Assembly: GCA_009785215.1 (NCBI GenBank)
Contig: WQWU01000006.1
Coordinates: 1 to 57,073, forward strand
Direction of reading: 5' to 3'
From: Treponema sp.
Lineage (GTDB): Bacteria; Spirochaetota; Spirochaetia; Treponematales; Breznakiellaceae
Length of the DNA stretch: 57,073 nucleotides
Made by a program: the position numbers and the translations under genes. This document shows, in pieces, positions 1 to 6,700 of this stretch (within the stretch, counting starts at the first letter, position 1; the number at the start of each line of letters is the position of its first letter). The notes below the pieces were generated by a model. That model did no database searches and was not told the DNA's origin. It was given only the letters and a program-made list of their open reading frames with translations.

Positions 1-47
1 AGAATCTTTATTTTCTCTTCGGCAGTATACCTTTTTCTTTTGCCCAT
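1..47 (-). CDS. IS3-family transposase OrfA, N-terminal fragment
   Basis: Fifteen complete codons and part of a sixteenth are visible: MGKRKRYTAEEKIKI and the start of a Leu codon. This is the usual beginning of the helix-turn-helix protein OrfA of IS3-type elements, which binds the IS ends. A strong ribosome site (AGGAGG, seen as CCTCCT on the plus strand near 53-58) lies just upstream of the ATG at 47. The gene runs off the left edge of the window. The family call rests on a very short but characteristic N-terminus. Confidence 0.6.
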   Translation of the reverse strand, partial: MGKRKRYTAEEKIKI

Positions 48-109
48 CTTTCCCTCCTGAGCATTGGTAATACCACCTTATAAGCTTTGGTCTAATTCGG
101 CAAGTTCAG
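1..109 (-). mobile_element. End of an IS3-like insertion sequence (partial)
   Basis: The first 47 bases, read on the minus strand, encode the N-terminus of an IS3-family OrfA-type transposase. Upstream of its ATG, up to about position 109, is a short non-coding stretch whose outer end reads TGAACTTGCCGAATTAGAC on the minus strand. IS3-family termini typically begin with TG, so I place the IS end at about 109. The rest of the element lies outside the window, and the exact end and target duplication cannot be fixed from one end. The element interrupts a phage gene whose 3' part follows. Confidence 0.55.
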
Positions 110-287
110 CGTGGGCACAACATTAGGAGATGCACATATTGTACAGGCTGGAACACCAGTAAACGGTATTTATACTAGAATTAATAATGCTTTTGTAGAA
201 CAAGGTGTGCAATATACTGTAGTTTATTTAACTAGCCCTAGAGGTTCTGCATTAGATGCAACTCACGTTGTTACATTTCCAAACTAA
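110..287 (+). pseudogene. 3' fragment of a phage gene cut by the IS
   Basis: An open frame of about 58 codons, ending at TAA 285-287, enters directly from the IS end and has no start codon or ribosome site of its own. Its sequence ends in the residues THVVTFPN. The gene that follows starts 33 bases downstream in the same direction with its own ribosome site, so this was probably an upstream member of the same operon. The protein is not recognised; from context it may be a virion or tail-appendage protein. Confidence 0.5.
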
Positions 288-320
288 GGAATAAATTTTG
301 CTAAATAATAGGAGAAATAA

Positions 321-1046
321 ATGGCAATAATTACTGAAAATTGGGGACATAATTTTAGACATCATGGAGCTCCGCTCGATGAGAATACAATTTTTGAAAC
401 CCTTGAACAGATAGATAACCAAAATCCAAATATTGGAATTCCAAATAATGAGAGATTTAAAGGTCAAAAATTTATTGTAAAAACCGTCTATGAAAAAGAC
501 GAAAACGGCGTATATATAATTGATGAAGACATCGAGGGTGATGACAAACGAATTAATATTGGTCCGAAGGAATTCTGGTTCGATATAGATTATAAACCAG
601 CCGGTAATCCGGAGTATTTTTGGATTTACGATGATGATGAAAAATGGTTTACAGAAAATAATTTCGTTGGAAAGAACAGACATGATATAATTTCAAACGA
701 ACAAACACAAATAAGAAATCGTCTTGGCATTGTTGCTGTAGGTGTATTTAATTCTCAAGTCTGGAACGCTACTGGTAATACAACTTATTGGCTAACCGAG
801 CAAGAAGAAGAAATAATCCCCCAACCAGTTCTCTACACCCCCGATATTCCCGAAGTAAATTTGGATGATATTTGGAGCGCAATCAATACTCACGAGCATA
901 TATTCCGAGTAAGGAAGCCCGTCACTGCGTTGGAAGTCGGCGGAGTTAAGAAAGGGGATAGGTTGTTCGGGGATAGTTATAAGAAGATTTTTTATAAGAT
1001 GTTCTATCCAGATGTGGAGTTCGTGGAAGTGAAATTAGCCGCCTAA
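321..1046 (+). CDS. Phage tail-appendage-like protein
   Basis: This 241-aa soluble protein is preceded by AGGAG and spaced normally from ATG 321. No catalytic motif is visible. The last 40 residues contain EVGGVKKGDRLFGDSY followed by KMFYP. This resembles the 'VGG-x-x-x-G ... LLYP' segment common in phage tail-fibre and baseplate-appendage proteins, where it usually precedes Ig-like or receptor-binding repeats. Here the protein stops shortly after that segment, so a C-terminal domain may be missing. It lies far from the main tail module, next to an IS-truncated gene. The structural role is an inference from the motif. Confidence 0.45.
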   Translation: MAIITENWGHNFRHHGAPLDENTIFETLEQIDNQNPNIGIPNNERFKGQKFIVKTVYEKDENGVYIIDEDIEGDDKRINIGPKEFWFDIDYKPAGNPEYFWIYDDDEKWFTENNFVGKNRHDIISNEQTQIRNRLGIVAVGVFNSQVWNATGNTTYWLTEQEEEIIPQPVLYTPDIPEVNLDDIWSAINTHEHIFRVRKPVTALEVGGVKKGDRLFGDSYKKIFYKMFYPDVEFVEVKLAA

Positions 1047-1307
1047 AACAGCCTTTTTAATTCTTTTTTCCATTCTTTTTGCATACTCAAATAATTCGTT
1101 ATAAACAACATCAAGTTCAGTTTTTTCAAAATGCTGTTGCAAGCTTTTCTCAAGTATACTAATTGGCATAGTAGGTAGTTTTCCGCCAACTCTAGCGGAA
1201 ATAATGCCGTCTTCTTTTGTAACCCATAAATCAGTTCTTTTTAACCCTGCGGCTTCTTTATTAATACGGAAGCCAAGTTGTCTTAAATCATTTGAATTAT
1301 CTATCAT
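1035..1307 (-). CDS. Small phage protein under palindromic operator control
   Basis: This 90-aa protein of unknown family has a basic C-terminus (RMEKRIKKAVLGG). Its 3' end overlaps the convergent upstream gene by 12 bases. It has no ribosome site. Instead a promoter with TTGACA and TATAAT places the likely transcript start within a base or two of the ATG, so it is probably translated from a leaderless mRNA. A perfect palindrome fills the promoter spacer and a second copy lies upstream, so expression is probably tightly repressed. It may be a lysogeny-related or exclusion protein, but nothing in its sequence shows that. Confidence 0.5.
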   Translation of the reverse strand: MIDNSNDLRQLGFRINKEAAGLKRTDLWVTKEDGIISARVGGKLPTMPISILEKSLQQHFEKTELDVVYNELFEYAKRMEKRIKKAVLGG

Positions 1308-1312
1308 AATTT

Positions 1313-1371
1313 ATTATAAGCCGTTACCGGTAACGGTGTCAATAAATATTAAAATATTGTTACCGGTAACA
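1313..1371 (-). promoter_or_regulatory. Sigma70-type promoter with two palindromic operators
   Basis: On the minus strand TTGACA (1337-1342) and TATAAT (1313-1318) are separated by 18 bases. The 16-bp perfect palindrome CCGTTACCGGTAACGG (1321-1336) occupies that spacer. A second GTTACCGGTAAC, extended by one more pair, lies at 1358-1371, with its centre 36 bp from the first. The arrangement is that of a promoter closed by a dimeric repressor bound at two sites. The palindrome resembles LacI/GntR-type operators, but no such repressor gene is seen in the window. Confidence 0.7.
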
Positions 1372-1476
1372 AAAAATATTTTTTTTCATTTCGTTAATAT
1401 ATATGCATGAAGAAAAACATGAATATTTTAAATTCACTTACATTACCAATCCCTCCAATCCCCCCAATCATCAAAC

Positions 1477-1526
1477 CCATTGACTACGGTTAGCGCCCTA
1501 CCAGCTCAGCCATTGACTGCTACGGT
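1477..1526. repeat. Short direct repeat around a tRNA-like segment
   Basis: CCATTGACTACGGT (1477-1490) is partly repeated as CCATTGACT plus GCTACGGT (1510-1526). The bases between, read on the minus strand, resemble the D-arm of a tRNA (GGCTGAGCTGGTAGGGC). No anticodon stem or acceptor can be folded around it, so it is not a tRNA gene. It may be a remnant carried in by recombination. Confidence 0.25.
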
Positions 1527-1532
1527 CTGTAA

Positions 1533-1561
1533 AATTGTAACTTTGTAACAAAGTTACAATT
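1533..1561. promoter_or_regulatory. 13-bp inverted repeat upstream of the helicase gene
   Basis: AATTGTAACTTTG and CAAAGTTACAATT are perfect arms separated by TAA. The site contains GTAAC twice, 8 bp apart. It lies 37 bases before the helicase start codon and is followed by two copies of ACAATTCAAA. A related site with the same GTAAC spacing is found after the helicase gene (3020-3036). A role as operator or replication-related binding site is inferred. Confidence 0.5.
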
Positions 1562-1598
1562 CAAAACTACAATTCAAATTTAAAAATAAGGAAAAATT

Positions 1599-2942
1599 AT
1601 GAATAACGAATTAAATGAAAAAATCGAAGTATTTGTAAAAACGATGATTAAAGAAGGGTTCTACAAATACAAGCCACTTAAAGGCACATCGGTCATGTTT
1701 GACGGCGAGACATCTTGGTCTTACTTAGAATACGTCAAAACACGCCAATTTATAACAGGCTATAAAAGAGACGGCGCGCCTAAATATCTCGACTTGAATA
1801 TTATTGATATGAATAGGACGGACTTTCCACTGGTTACAAAAACTATTTACGATATCAACCGACCTTTTGGTAAAGTGAAAGACGAGCCAATTTTAAATAC
1901 GGCAAAACCGCTAAGCGTTAAATTTCCAATTGAAGGTTTTAATAATTCACAGGACACCTTAATATTTTGGAAACACCTAGAATATCTGTGCGGTGATGTT
2001 TCGGATGATATTAAAGAATGGGTCAAAGACTGGTTGTGCGATATTATCCAAGACCCTAATAATAAGAAAGGCACCGCCCTTATATTTATTGGAAGCCAAG
2101 GTTGCGGGAAAAGCATATTTTTCGATAAGCTGATGTTTGCTCTTTTGGGCGAATATTTCCACTACGATAATGGTAAGGAATACAGCGAAAAGTTCAATTT
2201 AAATTTAAAAGACAAATTGCTAGTGAACTTTGACGAAGGGTTTGCTACAAAATCCAAATCATCCGAAGCAAAATTAAAATCTTTCATAACTCAGCCAAAT
2301 ATGAAACTCGAAGGAAAGGGCACAAACTCCACTATTATTATTAATCCTGCAAGAGCAGTATTCACCACTAATTCAGGTTATGCTATGAACACCGCAGGTG
2401 ATGACCGGAGATTTGCAGTATTTAATACAGTAAAAAAAGATTTTATTACACCAGAATATTTTGACAGGTTTTTACAAGCTGTTGAAAATACAGAATTACT
2501 TCAAAAATTCATGTATGAATTAAAAACCCGAACCATTACTTCTAGATTAAATATTCCGCCAGTAACAGAAGCGAAAGAAGCCCAAAAGACTTATTCAGCC
2601 AGTAAAATCGCCGAATGGTTCGATTTCATAATTACTACAAAAAGCGATTATGAAATTCCATTAAAAGACAATTCCCAGTCTTCATATAATTTTACAGGTC
2701 GTTTATGGGATGAAAACACTGAAAATCAAAAAGTCATGTTCAAGGAAAATGCGTTTGCTTCGTTTTCCAGTTTTCAGGGTAAAAATGATTATATTGACTC
2801 TACAAACAAGCTTTTTAGCGCACTTAGAGAATATTTGAGCAATAAGGAATGGACTATATCAAACGAAACCAAAAGAATTACAGGTTTTGGGTTTACTTAT
2901 GGAAATAATAATATTCAAAGGGTCTGGGTCTTAAAAAAATAA
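1599..2942 (+). CDS. DUF5906/superfamily-3-like phage helicase
   Basis: This 447-aa ATPase probably unwinds DNA at phage replication initiation. Walker A is GSQGCGKS at residues 165-172. A Walker B-like NFDE lies at 210-213, and a sensor-like FTTNSG segment at about 255. This layout matches the DUF5906 family, related to virus D5/SF3 helicases. Family members are often fused to an N-terminal primase; none is seen in the first 120 residues, so this is a stand-alone helicase. The ribosome site is weak (AAGGAAAAATT). A terminator follows, so the gene forms its own transcript between two related palindromes. Confidence 0.75.
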   Translation: MNNELNEKIEVFVKTMIKEGFYKYKPLKGTSVMFDGETSWSYLEYVKTRQFITGYKRDGAPKYLDLNIIDMNRTDFPLVTKTIYDINRPFGKVKDEPILNTAKPLSVKFPIEGFNNSQDTLIFWKHLEYLCGDVSDDIKEWVKDWLCDIIQDPNNKKGTALIFIGSQGCGKSIFFDKLMFALLGEYFHYDNGKEYSEKFNLNLKDKLLVNFDEGFATKSKSSEAKLKSFITQPNMKLEGKGTNSTIIINPARAVFTTNSGYAMNTAGDDRRFAVFNTVKKDFITPEYFDRFLQAVENTELLQKFMYELKTRTITSRLNIPPVTEAKEAQKTYSASKIAEWFDFIITTKSDYEIPLKDNSQSSYNFTGRLWDENTENQKVMFKENAFASFSSFQGKNDYIDSTNKLFSALREYLSNKEWTISNETKRITGFGFTYGNNNIQRVWVLKK

Positions 2943-2959
2943 TACAATAATTATTAACA

Positions 2960-2996
2960 GGCTATCCGAGAATTTACCCTTGGATAGCCCTTTTTT
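2960..2996 (+). terminator. Rho-independent terminator after the helicase gene
   Basis: GGCTATCC (2960-2967) pairs with GGATAGCC (2982-2989) and is followed by C and a run of six T. It closes the helicase transcript. Confidence 0.8.
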
Positions 2997-3019
2997 ATTT
3001 CTGGCAACTCCTAAATTAT

Positions 3020-3036
3020 GTAACAATGTAACATTG
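3020..3036. promoter_or_regulatory. Second GTAAC palindrome, upstream of the 3147 gene
   Basis: CAATG-TAA-CATTG (3024-3036) is a palindrome with the same five-three-five layout as the core CTTTG-TAA-CAAAG of the 1533-1561 site. GTAAC occurs at 3020 and 3028, again 8 bp apart. The repetition of spacing suggests one regulator binding on both sides of the helicase gene. Confidence 0.45.
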
Positions 3037-3103
3037 AAACATACATTTTAAAAATAAAATAACTAATTATTAAATAGCAATACAGCTATTATAGCTTCTG
3101 CAT

Positions 3104-3131
3104 CTGCTAGCACCGGTGCTTTAGCTAGCAG
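3104..3131 (+). promoter_or_regulatory. Hairpin directly before a ribosome binding site
   Basis: CTGCTAGC (3104-3111) pairs with GCTAGCAG (3124-3131), and AGCACCGGTGCT inside it (3109-3120) is itself a perfect palindrome. The ribosome site AGGAG starts at 3132, the next base after the stem. Folding of this leader could limit translation of the gene at 3147. Alternatively the palindromes could be operators. Confidence 0.5.
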
Positions 3132-3146
3132 AGGAGAAGTTATTTT

Positions 3147-3947
3147 ATGAAAACAGAAAAAATCGAAAAAGAAAAATGGCGGCAAATACTTAAAGAAGCC
3201 TGTTATTTAAAAAACATTTCTATAAACAAAATAATCAAACAATTTAATATTCCTAATGACAAAGCCGAATTGGTATTACAATCCGTTCATTTTTCCAGAA
3301 ATAAAAAAAGAGATAAACAGAACTACGTCAGAACTATGAATTCCAAAAAAGCACAAGGTTTAATAGCAAGTCTTAGGGCGGATAAAGTAAAATGGAAAGA
3401 AATAGCAAAAATAGTCGGTTTATCGGAAAAGCATTGCATTAAGTTGCACAAAAAAACTAAAGATGTATTAATAATCGAAGAAGAATTAAGCCCTGCAAGA
3501 AAATGCTGGTTGGATTTAGTGTTAAAAGGCTATAGTTATACTACGAGAAGTTATAAGAATAGAAAGCCAAAAGAAAAAAGTTATATTTTGACAGAAAAAG
3601 AAAGAGAATATGTTCAAAATCAGCTTATAAATAATCCTGCTTACAACAATAAAAAACTATCTGATTTTTTATTATTATCTTTTGAGGCGTCAGCCTCTAT
3701 TAATCCAATTGCTATATCTAATTTTACAAATGATACCTTTTTTAAAATTGATTTTGATTGCGGTAATGGTTATAACACTGAGGAAAAATCAGCTTGGGAC
3801 ACCTATAGAATAGCCAAATCCTACGGATTTCCCGGCACTCCTAAAGATTTTTTTACAGAAATTAAAGAGAAGGGTACTATTTTAATATATCATCATACAA
3901 AATTGGCTCATATTGAAATATTTATGAAAACAGATAATTTACAATAA
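3147..3947 (+). CDS. Putative phage DNA-binding protein, unknown family
   Basis: This 266-aa protein is very rich in lysine. The N-terminal 110 residues contain two stretches that look like helix-turn-helix segments: residues about 24-40 (ISINKIIKQFNIPNDKAELV) and about 80-98 (WKEIAKIVGLSEKHC). The C-terminal half is not recognised. A role as transcription regulator or replication accessory fits its place after the helicase and its elaborate leader (GTAAC palindrome, hairpin, ribosome site). There is no recombinase or nuclease motif. The function remains unproven. Confidence 0.5.
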   Translation: MKTEKIEKEKWRQILKEACYLKNISINKIIKQFNIPNDKAELVLQSVHFSRNKKRDKQNYVRTMNSKKAQGLIASLRADKVKWKEIAKIVGLSEKHCIKLHKKTKDVLIIEEELSPARKCWLDLVLKGYSYTTRSYKNRKPKEKSYILTEKEREYVQNQLINNPAYNNKKLSDFLLLSFEASASINPIAISNFTNDTFFKIDFDCGNGYNTEEKSAWDTYRIAKSYGFPGTPKDFFTEIKEKGTILIYHHTKLAHIEIFMKTDNLQ

Positions 3948-4008
3948 GAATACTGTTTTTGCCTAACTATTCATTTTAGTAGAACTATATATCATAAGGA
4001 GAAATAAT

Positions 4009-4185
4009 ATGACATTTTTATCAGAACTAATCAAATCAGAGGAAACTGTAAAAAAGTTTGAAGAAGAATATTATATTAATATTCATGGCGGTATAAAAAA
4101 AGAAAAATATGAAATACGCTCTATGCCATTGGCTTTTCAATTCGGCGTAATATTAACGGAGGCAATAAATGAAAAAACTAATTAA
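4009..4185 (+). CDS. Small phage protein, 58 aa
   Basis: ATG 4009 follows AAGGAG with normal spacing. The protein is soluble and charged, beginning MTFLSELIKSEETVKKFEEE. Its end overlaps the next small gene by 17 bases, where GGAGG for that gene lies inside this one, so the pair is translationally coupled. The family is not recognised. Confidence 0.5.
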   Translation: MTFLSELIKSEETVKKFEEEYYINIHGGIKKEKYEIRSMPLAFQFGVILTEAINEKTN

Positions 4186-4297
4186 TAAAATAAAAATATA
4201 CAGACTTAGATTAAAACATCATATCAGATTGTTTATTCTAAAATTTCCAAAATTCTATATGTATACAACAGAGAACAATTGGAGAATTTGGAATTAG
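4169..4297 (+). CDS. Small basic phage protein, 42 aa
   Basis: ATG 4169 is preceded by GGAGG inside the previous gene. The 42-residue product is strongly basic in its first 20 residues (MKKLINKIKIYRLRLKHHIR) and aromatic afterwards. It could bind nucleic acid or a membrane surface. The family is not recognised; the good ribosome site and coupling support it as a real gene. Confidence 0.45.
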   Translation: MKKLINKIKIYRLRLKHHIRLFILKFPKFYMYTTENNWRIWN

Positions 4298-4525
4298 TGA
4301 ATAGCTGGGAGCAGTGAACTATAAAATATAAATAGAACAGAGAGGTAGATTATTAAGGATTTGCTACCACAAGCTAATTTATCCTTAAATAAGAAATTAT
4401 TTTAAAAGTTATCTAAAGTGATTTTTATTTATTTTTTACTAATTATAAAGACTCAGGTTGCTGAAAAGTAATCTATTTCTCCTTATATAGGGGTAGGCTT
4501 AAGACACCTACCCCGTTTTTTTTTT
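4298..4525 (+). ncRNA. Candidate phage small RNA ending in a terminator
   Basis: There is no reading frame between 4298 and 4530. The stretch contains an 8-bp stem, TTAAGGAT (4353-4360) with ATCCTTAA (4381-4388), around a 20-base loop, and ends in a strong intrinsic terminator. It could be an independent small RNA or the structured 3' untranslated region of the small-gene transcript. No known RNA family is recognised and no clear promoter was found. Confidence 0.35.
4490..4525 (+). terminator. Strong rho-independent terminator
   Basis: GGGGTAGG (4490-4497) pairs with CCTACCCC (4507-4514), followed by G and ten T. It ends transcription from the preceding small genes or small RNA. Confidence 0.85.
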
Positions 4526-4530
4526 AATCT

Positions 4531-4689
4531 ATGAACAATAAATCTATAAAAGATATAATAAAAGAATTAGAAAAATTAAATCTAAATACTGATGATATTT
4601 TAAAATTGTATATTTGGGCTTTCAATAAAAGATACCAAGTTTTACCTAATCAAAAGAAAATAGAAGATATTTACAATAAGAAACTATAA
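4531..4689 (+). CDS. Small phage protein, 52 aa
   Basis: An open frame of 52 codons starts at ATG 4531, directly after the terminator T-run, with no ribosome site. The predicted product is helical and charged (MNNKSIKDIIKELEKLNLNT at the start) and unrecognised. The lack of a ribosome site and of a promoter makes this the weakest of the small genes here. The following nuclease-like gene has its own AAGGAG. Confidence 0.35.
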   Translation: MNNKSIKDIIKELEKLNLNTDDILKLYIWAFNKRYQVLPNQKKIEDIYNKKL

Positions 4690-4741
4690 AAACCAAAGAT
4701 TTTGAAAATCATTTGACTATCTACATAAGGAGATAGATTAA

Positions 4742-5257
4742 ATGGTTGCACAATTTAATGAGTCAAACAAAGTAGGTAAAACGGCGGAAGCCTTTGCGGA
4801 GCAGTTTTTTAAAAAGTATAATATTAGTTATAGAAATATCAGTGATGATAAAAAACACCATGATTTTTTAACAGATAGGTTTGGGAAAGTAGAAGTAAAG
4901 AGAAATTATCATGACGCAATTTGGGGTAAAAAAGGATTATATTTCTGGGTCGAATTAGAGTTAGATTATAAAGAATTCACAGGCTGGTGGTATAAAACTA
5001 AGGCAGATTATTTTTTATTTTTTAATGAAAAAGGTTCTGCTATACTAATAAAGAACGATACAGTATTTAAGGATTATGTAAATCACAAAATCAAATACGG
5101 CGAACAAACACCTTACGGAGAAAACCGGATAGATTTCAAGAAAGACCAAAGATATAATCGCGTCATTGACGTAAAGAATATGCGTATTTATTTGGATAAC
5201 CTAAATGATACAGGTATTGATATAAAAAAATATGTAAAAAGAGAGAGGGTCAATTAA
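4742..5257 (+). CDS. PD-(D/E)XK-type nuclease-like phage protein
   Basis: This 171-aa protein has the spacing of a PD-(D/E)XK nuclease active site: Glu at 16 or 20 in the first helix (GKTAEAFAEQFF), Asp41 (HHDFL) and E51-V-K53 (GKVEVKRN). Such enzymes act as Holliday-junction resolvases, repair nucleases or restriction-like nucleases. The ribosome site is AAGGAG before ATG 4742. The stop codon overlaps the start of the next small gene by one base. Placement among early phage genes fits a replication or recombination nuclease. Family assignment is from motif spacing only. Confidence 0.5.
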   Translation: MVAQFNESNKVGKTAEAFAEQFFKKYNISYRNISDDKKHHDFLTDRFGKVEVKRNYHDAIWGKKGLYFWVELELDYKEFTGWWYKTKADYFLFFNEKGSAILIKNDTVFKDYVNHKIKYGEQTPYGENRIDFKKDQRYNRVIDVKNMRIYLDNLNDTGIDIKKYVKRERVN

Positions 5258-5346
5258 TGTTAGAGTATATTATTTTTGGAATTATTGGAATTGCTATTGG
5301 GTTATTATTGCAATTCACTCATTATAGAATAGAAAATGCGGGCTAA
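5257..5346 (+). CDS. Tiny membrane protein, 29 aa
   Basis: ATG 5257 shares its A with the stop codon of the nuclease-like gene. GAGAGAGGG lies upstream, giving coupled translation. The product is one hydrophobic helix, EYIIFGIIGIAIGLLLQF, with a short polar tail. It overlaps the HNH gene start by 11 bases. It is a probable single-pass membrane peptide of unknown function, perhaps holin-like or a membrane-active phage peptide. Confidence 0.5.
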   Translation: MLEYIIFGIIGIAIGLLLQFTHYRIENAG

Positions 5347-5695
5347 AATATGTAAAGAACCCGGTTGCAATATTCTAATACAACCGGATAAAACTTACTG
5401 CGACAAACATATAAAAGAAAAGAAAATGCCTTTTGAAAACGCAGTAAGGAATAACGCCTTATTATATAATACTACAGCGTGGAAGAAATTAAGGGCTCAA
5501 AAAATAAAGGAACAGTCATTTTGTAGTAAATGCGGAATAAATAAAAATCTGTCGGTTCATCATAAATTACCACCATTAGGCGATAGTGCAATATTTTATG
5601 ATTATAATAATTTAGACGTATTGTGCGATAAGTGCCATAGAATTGAAACTAACAGGGAAATATTAAATAGAAATATATTTACTTTTTCCGGTTAA
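5336..5695 (+). CDS. HNH endonuclease
   Basis: This 119-aa HNH nuclease has a zinc-binding frame C63-x2-C66 ... C97-x2-C100. The active-site signature is SVHH (His75-His76), Asn92 and His101, in the order expected for the family. An extra N-terminal Cys/His set (C6, C11, C22, H25) may bind a second zinc. In HK97-type phages a small HNH protein near the terminase stimulates large-terminase cleavage at cos ends. Here two small genes lie between it and TerS, which still fits that role. Confidence 0.85.
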   Translation: MRAKICKEPGCNILIQPDKTYCDKHIKEKKMPFENAVRNNALLYNTTAWKKLRAQKIKEQSFCSKCGINKNLSVHHKLPPLGDSAIFYDYNNLDVLCDKCHRIETNREILNRNIFTFSG

Positions 5696-5724
5696 TATAT
5701 TATTATATAATAAGGAGAAAAAGA

Positions 5725-5883
5725 GTGTTACATATACTATTAATATTGGCAGTCGTATTGTTATTGACTGGATTAATTAAACTTATTCCTTTTCTATTTT
5801 TGCTGGTATGCGGAATTATCGGCATTATAGCAAAAGGAATAAACAGCGTAATAAATAATATTAAATATAATTTTGGAAAATAA
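5725..5883 (+). CDS. Small membrane protein with GTG start, 52 aa
   Basis: GTG 5725 follows AAGGAG by seven bases. The 52-aa product is almost entirely hydrophobic (LLILAVVLLLTGLIKLIPFL then FLLVCGIIGIIA), consistent with two membrane helices and a short basic tail. Its stop is directly followed by the AAGGAG of the lipoprotein gene, so the two form a transcriptional pair. Together they may be a membrane and lipoprotein cargo unit. The family is not recognised. Confidence 0.55.
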   Translation: MLHILLILAVVLLLTGLIKLIPFLFLLVCGIIGIIAKGINSVINNIKYNFGK

Positions 5884-5892
5884 GGAGATACT

Positions 5893-6249
5893 ATGAAAAA
5901 AATAATATTTTGCCTTTTGGCTTGTATGTTTATCATGTTTACCAGTTGTGAAGATGATTATGCTGATTACTATTATGAAGTAACTGGAACTGCTACCCAC
6001 GTTGATATTACTATGAGTAATCTATTCGGCGGCACAATCCAGCATAATAATATTGAGACACCTTGGACTTCGCAAACCTTTAGAAATGACTCGCCAACCA
6101 ACAGTATACACGCCTATATTTCAGCACAGAACAGGCATAATACTGATACTACTGTAACTGTAAAGATTTACAGGAACGGAGCAGTAGTAAAAAATACTAC
6201 AAGTTCTGGTGGTTTTTGTATTGCTACAGCGTCATATACTAATAAATAA
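5893..6249 (+). CDS. Phage-encoded lipoprotein, MmpS-like fold suspected
   Basis: This 118-aa protein has a type II signal peptide: MKK, a hydrophobic run, then FTSC with the lipid-bearing Cys at about residue 19. The mature part contains VTGTATHVDITMSN, an ETPW segment and VTVKIYRNGAVV. This pattern resembles the small beta-sandwich MmpS-type transport-accessory domain, a resemblance I judge by eye. It sits between the HNH and terminase genes, where temperate phages often carry cargo. Surface lipoproteins made by prophages commonly block superinfection; that role is an inference. Confidence 0.55.
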   Translation: MKKIIFCLLACMFIMFTSCEDDYADYYYEVTGTATHVDITMSNLFGGTIQHNNIETPWTSQTFRNDSPTNSIHAYISAQNRHNTDTTVTVKIYRNGAVVKNTTSSGGFCIATASYTNK

Positions 6250-6376
6250 AAAAAATATTTAAACCCCATACCCCTATTAAAAAATATTATTAAAAAATTA
6301 TAAATCACACCCCGCAGTTCAGATTTTTATCTCAAGACATTTCTCCGATTATAACTAATTTAATATAGGAGAAAAA

Positions 6377-6700
6377 ATGCCAAGAGGCGGTAAATCAAAA
6401 CCAATAGAAGAACATATTTCCAGCGGCACAAACAGACAGGACAAGCAAGGAATAAATCCGTCAATTACGGATTACGACCGTTTAGAGGAAATGAAAAAAA
6501 CTTTATTCGATGCTTTCAATAAATCAAAAGTTAAATTAGAAAATGTGGATATAGATAAAAATCCAGAAAGTTATAAAGCAATTAATTCTGTAATGAGCGA
6601 CCAAATAAAAACATTTTTCGCAATATCAAAATATCAAGTAATTAAAAACGATGCCAAGAAAGAAGAAAACGGAAAACTTAATATCACAGATTTCAAGTAA
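6377..6700 (+). CDS. Small terminase subunit (P27-like)
   Basis: This 107-aa protein starts MPRGGKSKPIEEHISSGTNR, like P27-family small terminases, which recognise the packaging site and deliver DNA to the large subunit. The rest is charged and helical and ends in a polar tail. The ribosome site is AGGAG before ATG 6377. The gene overlaps the large terminase start by 50 bases, a common arrangement. The call rests on position and the N-terminal motif. Confidence 0.65.
   Translation: MPRGGKSKPIEEHISSGTNRQDKQGINPSITDYDRLEEMKKTLFDAFNKSKVKLENVDIDKNPESYKAINSVMSDQIKTFFAISKYQVIKNDAKKEENGKLNITDFK

Noticed and set aside
1478-1525. tRNA gene on the minus strand.
   Set aside because: Only a D-arm-like stretch is present. 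No acceptor stem, no 5-bp anticodon stem with a 7-base loop and no T-arm could be folded.
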